From JAYQKL01 sp038142705 (GTDB lineage: Bacteria > Pseudomonadota > Alphaproteobacteria > RS24), in assembly GCA_965217015.1 (NCBI GenBank), contig OZ244224.1, positions 1,302,001 to 1,366,000 of the forward strand: a stretch of DNA of 64,000 nucleotides, in the 5' to 3' direction. A program made the position numbers and the translations under genes. This document shows positions 27,758 through 36,323 of this stretch, one piece after another; the stretch's first letter is position 1; every line of letters begins with the position of its first letter. Below the pieces are notes generated by a model. That model was given only the letters and a program-made list of their open reading frames with translations, was not told the DNA's origin and made no database searches.

Positions 27758-28441
27758 ATGGAAAACAAATCAAAACGGCTGACCGACCAAGTTGCGGGCA
27801 AAATTGGTCTCGATATCATTGCTGGACGGCTTGCAGCGGGTGCTTTGCTGCCAAATGATGCGGAACTTGGGGCATTATACGGGGTTTCGCGCGTGGTTTT
27901 ACGCGAGGCCTTACGCATGCTTGGCGCGAAAGGGCTGGTTCATGCTGTGCCTAAAGCTGGCACTTTTGTCTGCCCGCGTCAAAATTGGGCGATGTTTGAC
28001 CCGTTGATATTAGAATGGTTAACCCGCGAGACGCCGCCTGAAAAACGGCGGGTTTTTTTGCATGAATTGCTTGATTTACGACTGATGTTTGAGCCTGGCG
28101 CGGCAGCGTTGGCGGCCTCTCGTGCCTCGCCGGAAGCCAGACAAAATATCTCTGACCAATTTGCGCGTCTGCGCCAGACGGGCATTGGTCTAGACACGGG
28201 CGCCGCAGAATTGCAGTATTTTTCATTAGTGTTGGAAAGTGCTGGCAATGATTTTCTTGCCCCATTGCGCCACATTAATCAAACCGCCCACACTCTTATC
28301 GAAAAAATTGGCCATCGCTATACACGCGATTTTGACCCACGCCCGCATGAGCGCCTCACCCGCGCGATTTTGAACCATGACGCGGCAGCAAGCCGTGCGT
28401 CCATGCAAGCGCTTCTCTTATCTCTTTATGTTAGGTCATGA
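27758..28441 (+). CDS. GntR/FadR-subfamily transcription regulator
   Basis: 227 residues. The winged helix-turn-helix of GntR type covers residues 5-75 (LTDQVAGKIGLDIIAGRL..., LPNDAELGALYGVSRVVLREALRML, GLVHAVPKAGTFV). An all-helical FCD ligand domain follows (FLHELLDLRLMFEPGAAALAA, with metal-type D and H residues toward the end: HERLTRAILNHDAAAS). FadR-type members sense sugar acids or other carboxylates. No catabolic operon is adjacent, so the target is unknown. A terminator-like hairpin lies inside the gene at 28021-28059. Confidence 0.85.
   Translation: MENKSKRLTDQVAGKIGLDIIAGRLAAGALLPNDAELGALYGVSRVVLREALRMLGAKGLVHAVPKAGTFVCPRQNWAMFDPLILEWLTRETPPEKRRVFLHELLDLRLMFEPGAAALAASRASPEARQNISDQFARLRQTGIGLDTGAAELQYFSLVLESAGNDFLAPLRHINQTAHTLIEKIGHRYTRDFDPRPHERLTRAILNHDAAASRASMQALLLSLYVRS
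28021..28059 (+). terminator. Intrinsic-terminator-like hairpin inside the regulator gene
   Basis: AACCCGC (28021-28027) can pair with GCGGGTT (28048-28054), and an alternative CGCCG/CGGCG stem overlaps it. A run of seven T (28053-28059) follows at once. It lies in frame in the coding sequence (around TPPEKRRVF). It may lower expression of the regulator or be harmless when translated. Confidence 0.4.
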
Positions 28442-28446
28442 TGTTA

Positions 28447-28677
28447 CCTGCATTTTCTAAAATGCCAAAAAAAGACCCTGCCGCACAACTTGTTACACTA
28501 GGCGGCCTGCATTTTCTAAAATGCCAAAAAAAAGACCCTGCCGCACAACTTGTTACACTAGGCGGCCTGCATTTTCTAAAATGCCAAAAAAAGACCCTGC
28601 CGCACAACTTGTTACACTAGGCGGCCTGCATTTTCTAAAATGCCAAAAAAAAGACCCTGCCGCACAAGGCGGCAGGG
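28447..28677. repeat. Four tandem 59/60-bp units carrying a terminator-like element
   Basis: Units start at 28447, 28506, 28566 and 28625. Each contains the small palindrome GCATTTTCTAAAATGC, an A-run of 7, 8, 7 and 8 bases, then GACCCTGCCGCACAA; the first three continue with CTTGTTACACTAGGCGG. In the last copy a 12-base segment (CTTGTTACACTA) is missing, which completes a perfect hairpin. The block begins 6 bp after the regulator's stop codon. The A-run length differences explain the 59/60 alternation. Confidence 0.92.
28645..28677 (-). terminator. Minus-strand intrinsic terminator in the last repeat unit
   Basis: On the minus strand an 8-9 bp stem (arms 28670-28677 and 28655-28662, CCCTGCCG/CGGCAGGG) is followed by TC and eight T. 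It faces leftward although no minus-strand gene is seen between 28680 and the end of phoB at 30239. It would stop antisense transcription coming from the sigma-factor side. Confidence 0.65.
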
Positions 28678-28735
28678 CTAAAGTTCAGGGATAGTGCGAG
28701 GGTTTACACTTAGGTAAGCTGCCAAGTGCACAAGC

Positions 28736-28766
28736 TTGACAGTACTTCTTTTACGCGGCGTTATAT
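28736..28766 (+). promoter_or_regulatory. Candidate sigma-70 promoter of the ECF operon
   Basis: A perfect TTGACA at 28736-28741 is followed after 19 bp by TTATAT (28761-28766). The spacing is longer than the ideal 17. Transcription would begin shortly before the ATG at 28795, which supports that start over the in-frame codon at 28726. Confidence 0.45.
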
Positions 28767-28794
28767 AAACTGGATTAAATTTTTTTATGATTTT

Positions 28795-29361
28795 ATGCCA
28801 AAAAAGATAAAAATTTCTGATGAAACGCTGATGCAGCAAACCGGTGCAGGGAACGAGAAAGCCTTTGCCGAATTGGTTCACCGACATTTGGATTGGGTAG
28901 TCGGCTTTTGCTATCGCCGTTTAGGGGTGATGGAAGAAGCTGAGGAAGCGGCACAGGAGATTTTCACCACAATATGGCGTAGTGCAGCAAGCTGGCAGGC
29001 GGGTCAGGCAAAATTCACTACCTGGCTTTACCGCGTTGCGGCAAATAAAAGCATCGACAAAATAAGACGGCGCAAACCAACAGTTCCGCTTGAACAGGCG
29101 GAAGAGCCGAAAGATCCGGCAGATGACGGCTTTGACCAGCTGGCGAAAAAAAATGACAGGGAATTGCTGCGCCATGCGTTAAACAAATTATCACAACAGC
29201 AGAAAGAGGCGATTGAATTGGTTTATTTTGCGCAGATGAAGCAAAAAGACGCGGCAGACGCATTAGGCGTCACATTGGCAGCGCTGGAATCTCATCTCAG
29301 ACGGGGCCGCGAGCAGCTCGCAAAAACCTTAAAAAAGCATCAGAAAGATTTGATGCATTAA
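28795..29361 (+). CDS. ECF-type RNA polymerase sigma factor
   Basis: 188 residues from the ATG at 28795. Region 2 is present (AFAELVHRHLDWVVGFCYRRLGVMEEAEEAAQEIFTTIW, then FTTWLYRVAANKSIDKIRRRK) and region 4 is present (LSQQQKEAIELVYFAQMKQKDAADALGVTLAALESHLRRGREQL). An acidic linker joins them. The next two genes encode a small one-helix membrane protein and a metal-sensor-like periplasmic protein, so this sigma factor is probably held inactive at the membrane, as in CnrYXH-type systems. Confidence 0.92.
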   Translation: MPKKIKISDETLMQQTGAGNEKAFAELVHRHLDWVVGFCYRRLGVMEEAEEAAQEIFTTIWRSAASWQAGQAKFTTWLYRVAANKSIDKIRRRKPTVPLEQAEEPKDPADDGFDQLAKKNDRELLRHALNKLSQQQKEAIELVYFAQMKQKDAADALGVTLAALESHLRRGREQLAKTLKKHQKDLMH

Positions 29362-29377
29362 ATCGACGGAAACGAAT

Positions 29378-29716
29378 ATGAGTGACATAGATAAAAACCG
29401 CAATCCTGATACTGACATAAGCCAAGACATACAGGCTTTGGACTCTATGCTGGCGCGATTACGCATAACAGCATCGCCGGATTTGCGGGCGCGCATTTTG
29501 GCCATTCCAATGGCGGGCGCACAGACTCATAGCCTCGCATTCACCCGCCCATATCTGCGCCCATATCTAACTGGTGCTTTCATGGCTATGGCGGCCTGCT
29601 TGCTGATTGTTCTTTTCACACAACCTCTGATTGGGTCATTTTTTGAGTTAAATATGCTCATCAGCACAGACCCAGGCGATCTTTTATTTCCAGATTTTGA
29701 CCCATGGCAAATATGA
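29378..29716 (+). CDS. Small membrane protein, probable anti-sigma factor
   Basis: 112 residues, starting 16 bp after the sigma gene. The cytoplasmic N-terminal 65 residues contain a short amphipathic segment (DIQALDSMLARLRITASPDLRARILAI). One membrane helix follows (YLTGAFMAMAACLLIVLFT) and then a short periplasmic tail. I do not recognise a named family. The position after an ECF sigma factor, the N-in topology and the PDLRARIL motif, often seen in membrane anti-sigma proteins, support the role by inference. Confidence 0.65.
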   Translation: MSDIDKNRNPDTDISQDIQALDSMLARLRITASPDLRARILAIPMAGAQTHSLAFTRPYLRPYLTGAFMAMAACLLIVLFTQPLIGSFFELNMLISTDPGDLLFPDFDPWQI

Positions 29717-29720
29717 AGAG

Positions 29721-29766
29721 CAAATAGAAAGTGCAAATAGAAAGTGCAAATAGAAAGTGCAAATAG
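29721..29766. repeat. 13-bp tandem repeat between anti-sigma and sensor genes
   Basis: AAAGTGCAAATAG is present three times (29728-29740, 29741-29753, 29754-29766), preceded by a partial copy from 29721. The array fills the gap between stop and start codons, and its last copy supplies part of the ribosome-binding site (AGGTG). Copy number could therefore tune spacing or coupling. Confidence 0.9.
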
Positions 29767-29771
29767 GTGAC

Positions 29772-30242
29772 ATGATGGTGAATATGACAAAACGCACAGC
29801 CATTCTTTTAGGCGGTCTTTTGGTTTTATCCCTAAGTATCAATATGTTTATTGCGGGCAGTGTTTTTGCGCATGAAAAACGGCACAAACGGCATGCGCAA
29901 GGCAATTATGACCATAAGCGCATTGAGCGCATGATTGCCAAATCTTTTCCCGAAGCCAAGCAAGATGAAGCGCGGGCGATTATGCAAGCGCATCGACAAA
30001 ATATTCGCGCCGCCTATAAAAATTACACGCAGCAAAAAAGGCAATTAGTGGCCTTATTGACATCAGACGCTGTCTCGCGGGAAGAGTTAGAAGAAGTGAT
30101 GGCAGGCCTGCGCGAGGCAGAAGCACAAATCAGTGAACATCATCATGCTTTCACAATTGATTTATCGCTGATTTCAACAGCTGAAATGCGCCAGAAATTC
30201 GCCCGCAGAATTGCCAAGCGCGGCCCCTTACGGCGGCACTAA
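29772..30242 (+). CDS. Periplasmic heavy-metal-sensor-like protein (CnrX/Spy type)
   Basis: 156 residues from the ATG at 29772 (AGGTG just upstream; a GTG at 29757 and ATGs at 29775 and 29784 are alternatives). An N-terminal membrane/signal helix (AILLGGLLVLSLSINMFIAGSVF) precedes a histidine-rich stretch (HEKRHKRHAQGNYDHKR) and a helical hairpin with long amphipathic helices, ending in HHHAFTIDLSLI. This is the pattern of Metal_resist/CnrX/CpxP-like proteins. It probably senses a metal or envelope stress and controls the sigma/anti-sigma pair. Its stop interlocks with the phoB stop by 3 bp. Confidence 0.75.
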   Translation: MMVNMTKRTAILLGGLLVLSLSINMFIAGSVFAHEKRHKRHAQGNYDHKRIERMIAKSFPEAKQDEARAIMQAHRQNIRAAYKNYTQQKRQLVALLTSDAVSREELEEVMAGLREAEAQISEHHHAFTIDLSLISTAEMRQKFARRIAKRGPLRRH

Positions 30243-30949
30243 CCCTTATTTTCAGCGCTCATCGCATAACCAATGCCGCGCACGGTGCGGATAATATCAT
30301 CGAGCGGGGTATCCAGCTTATCGCCCAGATTAAGCGATTTTCTAAGCCGGCTCATATGCACATCGACTGTTCGGTCCTCAACATAAATGCCATGCCCCCA
30401 GACCAAATCCAATAAATGGTCACGCGAATAAACCTGCCCTGGTCGCTCCATCAAGATGGTTAACAGCTTAAATTCTTTCGCACTTAATTTAACCACATGC
30501 CCCTGTCGGCGAACTTCAACTTTCAGCAAGTCAATTTCCAAATCTTGAAACCGCATAATTTCCTGGCCAAGTGACGGGCGCGCCCGACGCAAAAGCGAGT
30601 TCACCCGCGAGACTAATTCTTTTGGAAAAAACGGCTTTGGAATATAGTCATCAGCACCACAATCAAGCCCATAGCTGCGGTCCCCTTCTTCAGCACGCGC
30701 ACTTAAAATAATAATCGGCAAATCACGCGTATCCGCCCGCGCCCGCAATTTACGACACAAATCAACACCGGAAATCTGCGGCATCATCCAATCTAAAATA
30801 ACTAAGTCTGGGTTCTGGGTTTCTATTTGCTCAAGCGCATCAAGCCCGTTTGAAGCGACAATGACATCAAAACCGTTTTTCACAAGGCTAAAGCGTATCA
30901 GCTCCTGTTGGTTGTCCTCATCATCAGCTATCAGCACTTTTATGGGCAT
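30239..30949 (-). CDS. phoB: Phosphate regulon response regulator PhoB
   Basis: 236 residues. The receiver domain has the acidic pocket DDED near residue 9, the phospho-acceptor in VILDWMMP (about Asp53) and lysine in PKPF. The C-terminal OmpR-type winged helix (KEFKLLTILMERPGQVYSRDHLLDLVWG, RTVDVHMSRLRKSL) binds Pho boxes. It is the last gene of the pst-phoU-phoB run, 9 bp after phoU, and convergent with the metal-sensor gene. Confidence 0.95.
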   Translation of the reverse strand: MPIKVLIADDEDNQQELIRFSLVKNGFDVIVASNGLDALEQIETQNPDLVILDWMMPQISGVDLCRKLRARADTRDLPIIILSARAEEGDRSYGLDCGADDYIPKPFFPKELVSRVNSLLRRARPSLGQEIMRFQDLEIDLLKVEVRRQGHVVKLSAKEFKLLTILMERPGQVYSRDHLLDLVWGHGIYVEDRTVDVHMSRLRKSLNLGDKLDTPLDDIIRTVRGIGYAMSAENKG

Positions 30950-30958
30950 ATCGTTTCA

Positions 30959-31657
30959 CTATTGTGCGGATATATCAATCTTCGGGCGCTCGTCAGACAA
31001 CATCTCACCATTGACCAGAAAATAAACCTGCTCTGCCATGCCTGTCGCATAATCGCCAATGCGCTCGAGATTTTTGGTGATGAAAAGCAAATGCGAACCG
31101 GATTCAACCGAAATGCTATTATTTTCCATTTTCTCAAGCATTTCGCGAAAAACAGAGGTGTGCAATTCATCAACATCAATATCGCGTTGCCAAACCTGCA
31201 TGGCCTTATCAACATTTTTTTCCATATAGGCGTCCAGCACATTATTCAGCATTTCCTGTACAATATTGCCCATTGTACCGAGTGCTTTAGTGCCATTGAG
31301 CAAATCTTTATCATCAATTTTAAGCATGCGCTTGGCAATATTTTTGGCATAGTCGCCCGTGCGCTCTAAAATTGTCGCCACTTTCAGAGCAACAATCACA
31401 TGGCGCAAATCTTCTGCCAATGGCGCGCGCAGAGCAATCATGGTAATGGCTTTTTCGTTCAGCCCCGCTTCAATTTCATCAAGCTCTTTATCTTTATTGA
31501 TAACCGTTTCAAGGTTAGATTTATCATGCGCGCGCACCGCTTCCATAACCTGCCCAAGTTGGCTTTCTGCTAGCGCCCCCAAGCGCGCCACATCATTATT
31601 AAGGTCAATCAGCTCTTCATCAAAAAGTGAACTTATGTGCCGAGTATCATCTATCAT
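30959..31657 (-). CDS. phoU: Phosphate-transport regulator PhoU
   Basis: 232 residues built of two three-helix bundles. Conserved metal-site segments are ERTGDYAKNIAKRM in the first bundle and NLERIGDYATGMAEQV in the second. PhoU links the Pst transporter to PhoR and keeps the regulon off when phosphate is plentiful. It lies between pstB (20 bp) and phoB (9 bp) in a single operon. Confidence 0.96.
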   Translation of the reverse strand: MIDDTRHISSLFDEELIDLNNDVARLGALAESQLGQVMEAVRAHDKSNLETVINKDKELDEIEAGLNEKAITMIALRAPLAEDLRHVIVALKVATILERTGDYAKNIAKRMLKIDDKDLLNGTKALGTMGNIVQEMLNNVLDAYMEKNVDKAMQVWQRDIDVDELHTSVFREMLEKMENNSISVESGSHLLFITKNLERIGDYATGMAEQVYFLVNGEMLSDERPKIDISAQ

Positions 31658-31677
31658 TATCTTTTATACCTTTTTCA

Positions 31678-32445
31678 TTAGCCAATTTTACCAGAAATAT
31701 AAGCTTCTGTCTGTTCATTCGACGGATTGGTGAAAAGCTGCTTTGTATCCCCAAACTCAACCAAATTGCCAAGATGGAAATAAGCTGTGCGTTGCGACAC
31801 ACGCGCAGCCTGTTGCATGGAATGCGTCACAATCATTATTGTAAAGCGTTGCGTCAGCTCATTCATCAGCTCTTCAATAATGGCTGTCGCGATAGGGTCG
31901 AGTGCTGAACATGGCTCGTCCATCAGCAGAACCTCAGGATCTACTGCAATCGCGCGTGCAATACATAATCTTTGTTGCTGCCCACCTGACAGGCCAGAAC
32001 CGGAATCATTTAAGCGGTCTTTTACCTCGTCCCATAAACCAGCGCGTTTCAAGCTTTTCTCAACAATATGGTCTAAATGGTCTTTATTCTCGAACAGACC
32101 ATGAATGCGCGGGCCATAGGCCACATTCTCATAAATAGATTTGGGAAACGGGTTCGGCTTTTGAAAAACCATACCCACGCGCGCGCGAAGCTCAACAACA
32201 TCTAAGCCAGATTTATAAATATCTTGGTCATCAATAGTAATATCACCCGCGACCTGACAGCTGGGTATCACATCATTCATACGATTTATGCACCGCAGGA
32301 AAGTTGACTTGCCACAGCCTGATGGCCCAATCAGCGCTGTCACAGTATTTTCTGGCACATCTAAATCGATACCAAATAAGGCCTGTGCCTCGCCATAGTG
32401 AACATTCACATTACGTGTGCGAACTTTAATTTTTTTCTCACTCAT
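31678..32445 (-). CDS. pstB: Phosphate ABC transporter ATPase PstB
   Basis: 255 residues. It has Walker A GPSGCGKST, Q-loop VFQKPNPFPKSIYENVAYGPR, signature LSGGQQQRLCIARA, Walker B VLLMDEPCSALDP and H-loop IVTHSMQQA, all standard for PstB. It powers phosphate import through PstA/PstC. The complete set of catalytic residues contrasts with the degenerate ATPase at 24701-25450. The start lies 3 bp beyond the pstA stop. Confidence 0.98.
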   Translation of the reverse strand: MSEKKIKVRTRNVNVHYGEAQALFGIDLDVPENTVTALIGPSGCGKSTFLRCINRMNDVIPSCQVAGDITIDDQDIYKSGLDVVELRARVGMVFQKPNPFPKSIYENVAYGPRIHGLFENKDHLDHIVEKSLKRAGLWDEVKDRLNDSGSGLSGGQQQRLCIARAIAVDPEVLLMDEPCSALDPIATAIIEELMNELTQRFTIMIVTHSMQQAARVSQRTAYFHLGNLVEFGDTKQLFTNPSNEQTEAYISGKIG

Positions 32446-32448
32446 GGA

Positions 32449-33759
32449 TTACCATCTCTTTTCATATCTTTTGCGTAAATAAATCGCTGTTGCATTCATC
32501 AGTAAGAGGAATATCAACAAAATAATAATACCCGCACTTGTGCGTGCTTCAAACGCACGCTCTGGATTATTGGCCCACATATAAATCTGGGCGGGCAAAA
32601 CGGTTGCCTTATCCGTCACACCTTGGGGTGTATCGACAATAAAGGCCATCATGCCAATCATCAATAATGGCGCGGTTTCACCCGCCGCACGCGCAAGGCC
32701 AATAATTGTGCCTGTCAAAATACCGGGCATTGCTAGGGGTAGCACATGATGCAAAACAACCTGCAAGCGCGAGGCCCCAACCCCCATTGCCGCCTCACGA
32801 ATGCTGGGCGGCACCGATGCCAAAGCGGCGCGGGTGGAAATGATAATCACCGGTAAAGTCATCAAAGCCAAAACCAGCCCACCCACCAAAGGCGCCGAGC
32901 GCGGCAGATTGAGGAAATTAATAAAAACCGCCAGCCCTAACAGACCAAACACAATTGACGGCACCGCCGCCAGATTGTTGATATTAACCTCAATAATATC
33001 GGTGAAGCGGTTTTTAGGCGCTAATTCTTCCAGATAAGTTGCCGCCATCACCCCTATCGGGAAACTGGCAATAAAAGTCACCAGCATGGTTAAGAGCGTG
33101 CCAACCAAAGCGCCGCGCACACCAGCCAGTTCTGGCTCGCGGCTGTCACCTGAGAAAAATAAATTGCGGGCAAAGCGCGTTTCAACACGCCCCGTGGCCA
33201 CTAATGTATCAATCCATGCAACTTCCTTATCAGACAAAACGCGGTCTTGCTCTGGTACATCACGGCGAATACGGCCTTTGAGCAAAAGGTCAAAATCATC
33301 AGAGGTGGTTAAATATAGCTTCTGCGTCTGGCCTAAAAGCGTAGGGTCTGCGAGAATTTTTTGTCGCAGAAACTCCGGCGCATCATCAGCAACCAGCTTG
33401 GCCAATTGACGCTTATCGCGCCGTGAGGTGATTTCTGGGAATTGGTCAAGCAACGCCGCTCGAACCAAGCTGCGATAATTCCCCTCGCGCAGCGATTCTG
33501 GTTGGCCAGTGCCATCAGGGTCAATTTTTTCAGCATTAAAATAAATATCTAAACCAACATAAGATTGAGAAAACGCTGGCAGAGATTGATACCCAATCGA
33601 AATCAAAAGACTGAGCAGGATAACCGCTGATAAAATTACAGCTGTTATGCCCATGCGGCGAAAACGCTTCTCTCGCTTGTAACGCTTTTTGAGCAAATTT
33701 TGCATATTCATAGAACGCTGACTTGCTTCTGTCATTTTTTCAATTCCCGCATTACTCAT
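32449..33759 (-). CDS. pstA: Phosphate ABC transporter permease PstA
   Basis: 436 residues from the ATG at 33759. That ATG overlaps the pstC stop in ATGAGTAA, giving translational coupling; an in-frame start at 33783 lies inside pstC. A membrane helix near the N-terminus is followed by a long periplasmic segment of about 170 residues, then the six-helix permease core with the EAA-type motif EAAMGVGASRLQVVLHHVLPLAMPG. The enlarged N-terminal part is common in alphaproteobacterial PstA. Confidence 0.93.
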   Translation of the reverse strand: MSNAGIEKMTEASQRSMNMQNLLKKRYKREKRFRRMGITAVILSAVILLSLLISIGYQSLPAFSQSYVGLDIYFNAEKIDPDGTGQPESLREGNYRSLVRAALLDQFPEITSRRDKRQLAKLVADDAPEFLRQKILADPTLLGQTQKLYLTTSDDFDLLLKGRIRRDVPEQDRVLSDKEVAWIDTLVATGRVETRFARNLFFSGDSREPELAGVRGALVGTLLTMLVTFIASFPIGVMAATYLEELAPKNRFTDIIEVNINNLAAVPSIVFGLLGLAVFINFLNLPRSAPLVGGLVLALMTLPVIIISTRAALASVPPSIREAAMGVGASRLQVVLHHVLPLAMPGILTGTIIGLARAAGETAPLLMIGMMAFIVDTPQGVTDKATVLPAQIYMWANNPERAFEARTSAGIIILLIFLLLMNATAIYLRKRYEKRW

Positions 33760-35134
33760 ATTGCTCTTTGAACCGCCGCACAATTGACATGGCCAAAATA
33801 TTCAGCCCTAAAGTGATGAAAAACAAAACCAGCCCAAGCGCAAAAGCGGCAAGCGTTTTGGCGCTATCAAATTCCTGGTCACCGACCAGCAAAGTCACAA
33901 TTTGCACAGTGACCGTTGTCACCGATTCAAAAGGATTGGCAGTCAGATTGGCCGCTACCCCAGCCGCCATCACCACAATCATTGTTTCCCCAATCGCGCG
34001 CGAAATCGCCAATAATATGGCGCTCACAATGCCCGGCAAGGCGGCAGGCAAAACAACTTTGACAATGGTCTCAGATTGCGTCGCGCCCAGCGCATAAGCC
34101 CCGTCACGCAGGGTTTGCGGTACCGCATTTATCACATCGTCAGACAAAGACGAAATCACAGGGATAATCATCACCCCCATCACCAAACCAGCGGCCAGTG
34201 CCGATTCGGAGGACAAAGACAGCCCCAATAAGGCACCACTATCGCGCAATAAGGGCGCCACCAAAAGAGCTGCGAAAAAACCGTAAACAACAGTTGGAAT
34301 CCCCGCCAAAAGCTCAATGGTTGGCTTGGCAATATCCCGCAATCGTTGATTGGCATATTCAGATAAATAAATCGCGGTCAAAAGCCCAATCGGCGTGGCT
34401 ATCAATATCGCGATAAAGGTAATCATCAAAGTGCCAGCAAAAAGTGGAATGGCACCAAAAGCACCCGACCCACCGGCTTGGTCCTCTCGAATGGCAATTT
34501 GCGGCGACCAATGCAAGCCGAATAAGAAATCAGAAACAGGTACAATTTGGAAAAACTGTATGGTTTCGAAAATCAAAGAGAGAACAATGCCAATCGTGGT
34601 GATAATCGCAATCACTGATGCCAGAATCATCACACCCGTAAAAAGCTTTTCAACCTTTTCGCGCGCCTTAAACCGCGGGGCGATATGGCGCTTGGCATAC
34701 AGAAAAGAAAACGCGCTCAACAGGCCCGCCAAAGCAAACAGCAAAGTGTCTGAATAATAATATAGCTTGAGGTAGTAAGTGCTTATGTCGCGAACAGCAG
34801 GGGTTGCAAAAGCCTCTGGCAAAATGCCCGCCGCATAGGATTTCACTTTTGCCAAAAATACGCTTAAGTCACCTTGCGACATTTCTCCCTCAACCGCGAT
34901 AATTTGTTCAAGCGTCAGACTATCGACCAGAAAAGGTGCGAATATTTGCCAGAAAAAAATAATAACAAGCGGCGGAAATAAGAAGAATAGCGCGAGATAG
35001 AGGCCGTGATGATTATCAAGCGAATGTTGTTTTAAGTCTGTTTGGGCAACAGCTTTACGAATAGACGATTTCCCAAAAAAATAGGCGACAATACCGAGAA
35101 GGAATAATCCGCTTATCAAGTAACCTATTGTCAT
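33752..35134 (-). CDS. pstC: Phosphate ABC transporter permease PstC
   Basis: 460 residues, longer than E. coli PstC (319) owing to an N-terminal extension of about 150 residues with extra helices, as usual in alphaproteobacteria. The core has PIGLLTAIYLSEYAN, LAGIPTVVYGFFAALLVAP and the EAA-type motif DGAYALGATQSETIVKVVLPAALPG. It forms the membrane channel with PstA. A strong hairpin terminator separates it from pstS upstream. Confidence 0.95.
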   Translation of the reverse strand: MTIGYLISGLFLLGIVAYFFGKSSIRKAVAQTDLKQHSLDNHHGLYLALFFLFPPLVIIFFWQIFAPFLVDSLTLEQIIAVEGEMSQGDLSVFLAKVKSYAAGILPEAFATPAVRDISTYYLKLYYYSDTLLFALAGLLSAFSFLYAKRHIAPRFKAREKVEKLFTGVMILASVIAIITTIGIVLSLIFETIQFFQIVPVSDFLFGLHWSPQIAIREDQAGGSGAFGAIPLFAGTLMITFIAILIATPIGLLTAIYLSEYANQRLRDIAKPTIELLAGIPTVVYGFFAALLVAPLLRDSGALLGLSLSSESALAAGLVMGVMIIPVISSLSDDVINAVPQTLRDGAYALGATQSETIVKVVLPAALPGIVSAILLAISRAIGETMIVVMAAGVAANLTANPFESVTTVTVQIVTLLVGDQEFDSAKTLAAFALGLVLFFITLGLNILAMSIVRRFKEQYE

Positions 35135-35147
35135 TCACATCTATCCC

Positions 35148-35192
35148 AAAAAAAGAACCACAACGAGAGATAATAATCAATCGTTGTGGCTC
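35148..35192 (-). terminator. Terminator/attenuator between pstS and pstC
   Basis: On the minus strand a 12-bp stem (arms 35181-35192 and 35155-35166, GAGCCACAACGA with one G-U pair) with a 14-base loop is followed by seven T. It lies 14 bp after the pstS stop, where partial termination would give more PstS than permease. Confidence 0.88.
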
Positions 35193-35205
35193 TGTCTCAG
35201 CTTTA

Positions 35206-36252
35206 TTATAAAGCCAGTTTTTTCAATGACTTACCATCTGACCGAATGGCCTTACGCTCAGCATTTGGCAAGGGAATCAGTCCTTTGTCGAGAAGATACC
35301 CATCTTCGCCAAAGGCATTTTCGCTGGTAAACTCTTTCACAAACTCTGCAATACCAGGCACTGTGCCAACATGCGCGTGCTTAATATAGAAATAGAGCGA
35401 GCGAGAGATTTTATATTTACCTGCGGCAATATTATCAAAGCTTGGATTGATATTATTCACAACAGCGCCCTGAATTTTATCGCTATTTTGGTCAAGGAAG
35501 CTAAAGCCAAACACACCAACTGAGTCAGGGTTCGCGACCAGCTTATTAACCATCAGATTGTCATTTTCACCTGAGTCAATCCAAGCGCCATCTTCACGCA
35601 CGGTGCGGGTTAGCTTTTTCCATTTTGACTTATCTTTCTTTTTCAAAGCGTTCAGATAATCATAGGCTTTTGACCCACCACTCATAGCCAGCTCTTGGAA
35701 GGCATCGCGTGTGCCAGAGGTTGGGGGTGGCCCTAAAATCTCAATCTTTGTATTTGGCAAAGATTTATCAATATCGCTCCATTTAACATATGGATTATCA
35801 ATCATGGTGCAGTTGAATTTTGTGCAACCTGCATCTGGAACTTTAGCAGCGGTGGCCAAATAAATATGCTCCAAAGTCAATTTTAACGGCTTTTGTGCTT
35901 TCGAGTTCGCAACCACAATACCATCATATCCAATGACGATTTCTGTCATATCAATGCCCGCTTTGGTGCATTTTTGAAACTCTTTGGACTTAATCCGGCG
36001 CGATGCGTTGGTGATGTCTGGGTGCTCCAGACCAATACCAGCACAAAACAGTTTCATACCGCCGCCTGAACCGGTTGATTCAATAACAGGTGTTTTGAAA
36101 TTTGTTTTGCGGCCAAATTGCTCGGCCACAGTTGTAGCAAAAGGAAATACGGTTGAAGATCCAACTATGGAAATCTGGTCACGCGCTTGCGCGGTACCCC
36201 CCATAACCATGCCGGTTATCATAAATACAAAAACAAGAAGATAGCGCATCAT
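35206..36252 (-). CDS. pstS: Periplasmic phosphate-binding protein PstS
   Basis: 348 residues with a signal peptide (MMRYLLVFVFMITGMVMGGTAQA). Phosphate-contact segments are ISIVGSSTVFPFATTVAEQFG, ESTGSGGGMKLFCAG and PPTSGTRDAF. An AGGAGT ribosome-binding site precedes the ATG. Its upstream region carries a Pho-box-like site (36324-36341), and it is followed by a terminator before pstC. Confidence 0.96.
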   Translation of the reverse strand: MMRYLLVFVFMITGMVMGGTAQARDQISIVGSSTVFPFATTVAEQFGRKTNFKTPVIESTGSGGGMKLFCAGIGLEHPDITNASRRIKSKEFQKCTKAGIDMTEIVIGYDGIVVANSKAQKPLKLTLEHIYLATAAKVPDAGCTKFNCTMIDNPYVKWSDIDKSLPNTKIEILGPPPTSGTRDAFQELAMSGGSKAYDYLNALKKKDKSKWKKLTRTVREDGAWIDSGENDNLMVNKLVANPDSVGVFGFSFLDQNSDKIQGAVVNNINPSFDNIAAGKYKISRSLYFYIKHAHVGTVPGIAEFVKEFTSENAFGEDGYLLDKGLIPLPNAERKAIRSDGKSLKKLAL

Positions 36253-36323
36253 TTACTCCTGAATGGCCTATATTAATGTCAAAATAAATCATCGACAAAC
36301 AAGGCCTCTTATCGGGAGTGAAT

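Noticed and set aside
28438..28620. 60-residue open frame over the 59/60-bp repeats
   Set aside because: It consists only of the tandem repeat and has no independent start signal.
28726..28794. Longer N-terminus of the ECF sigma factor
   Set aside because: The region holds the likely promoter, and the conserved protein begins after 28795.
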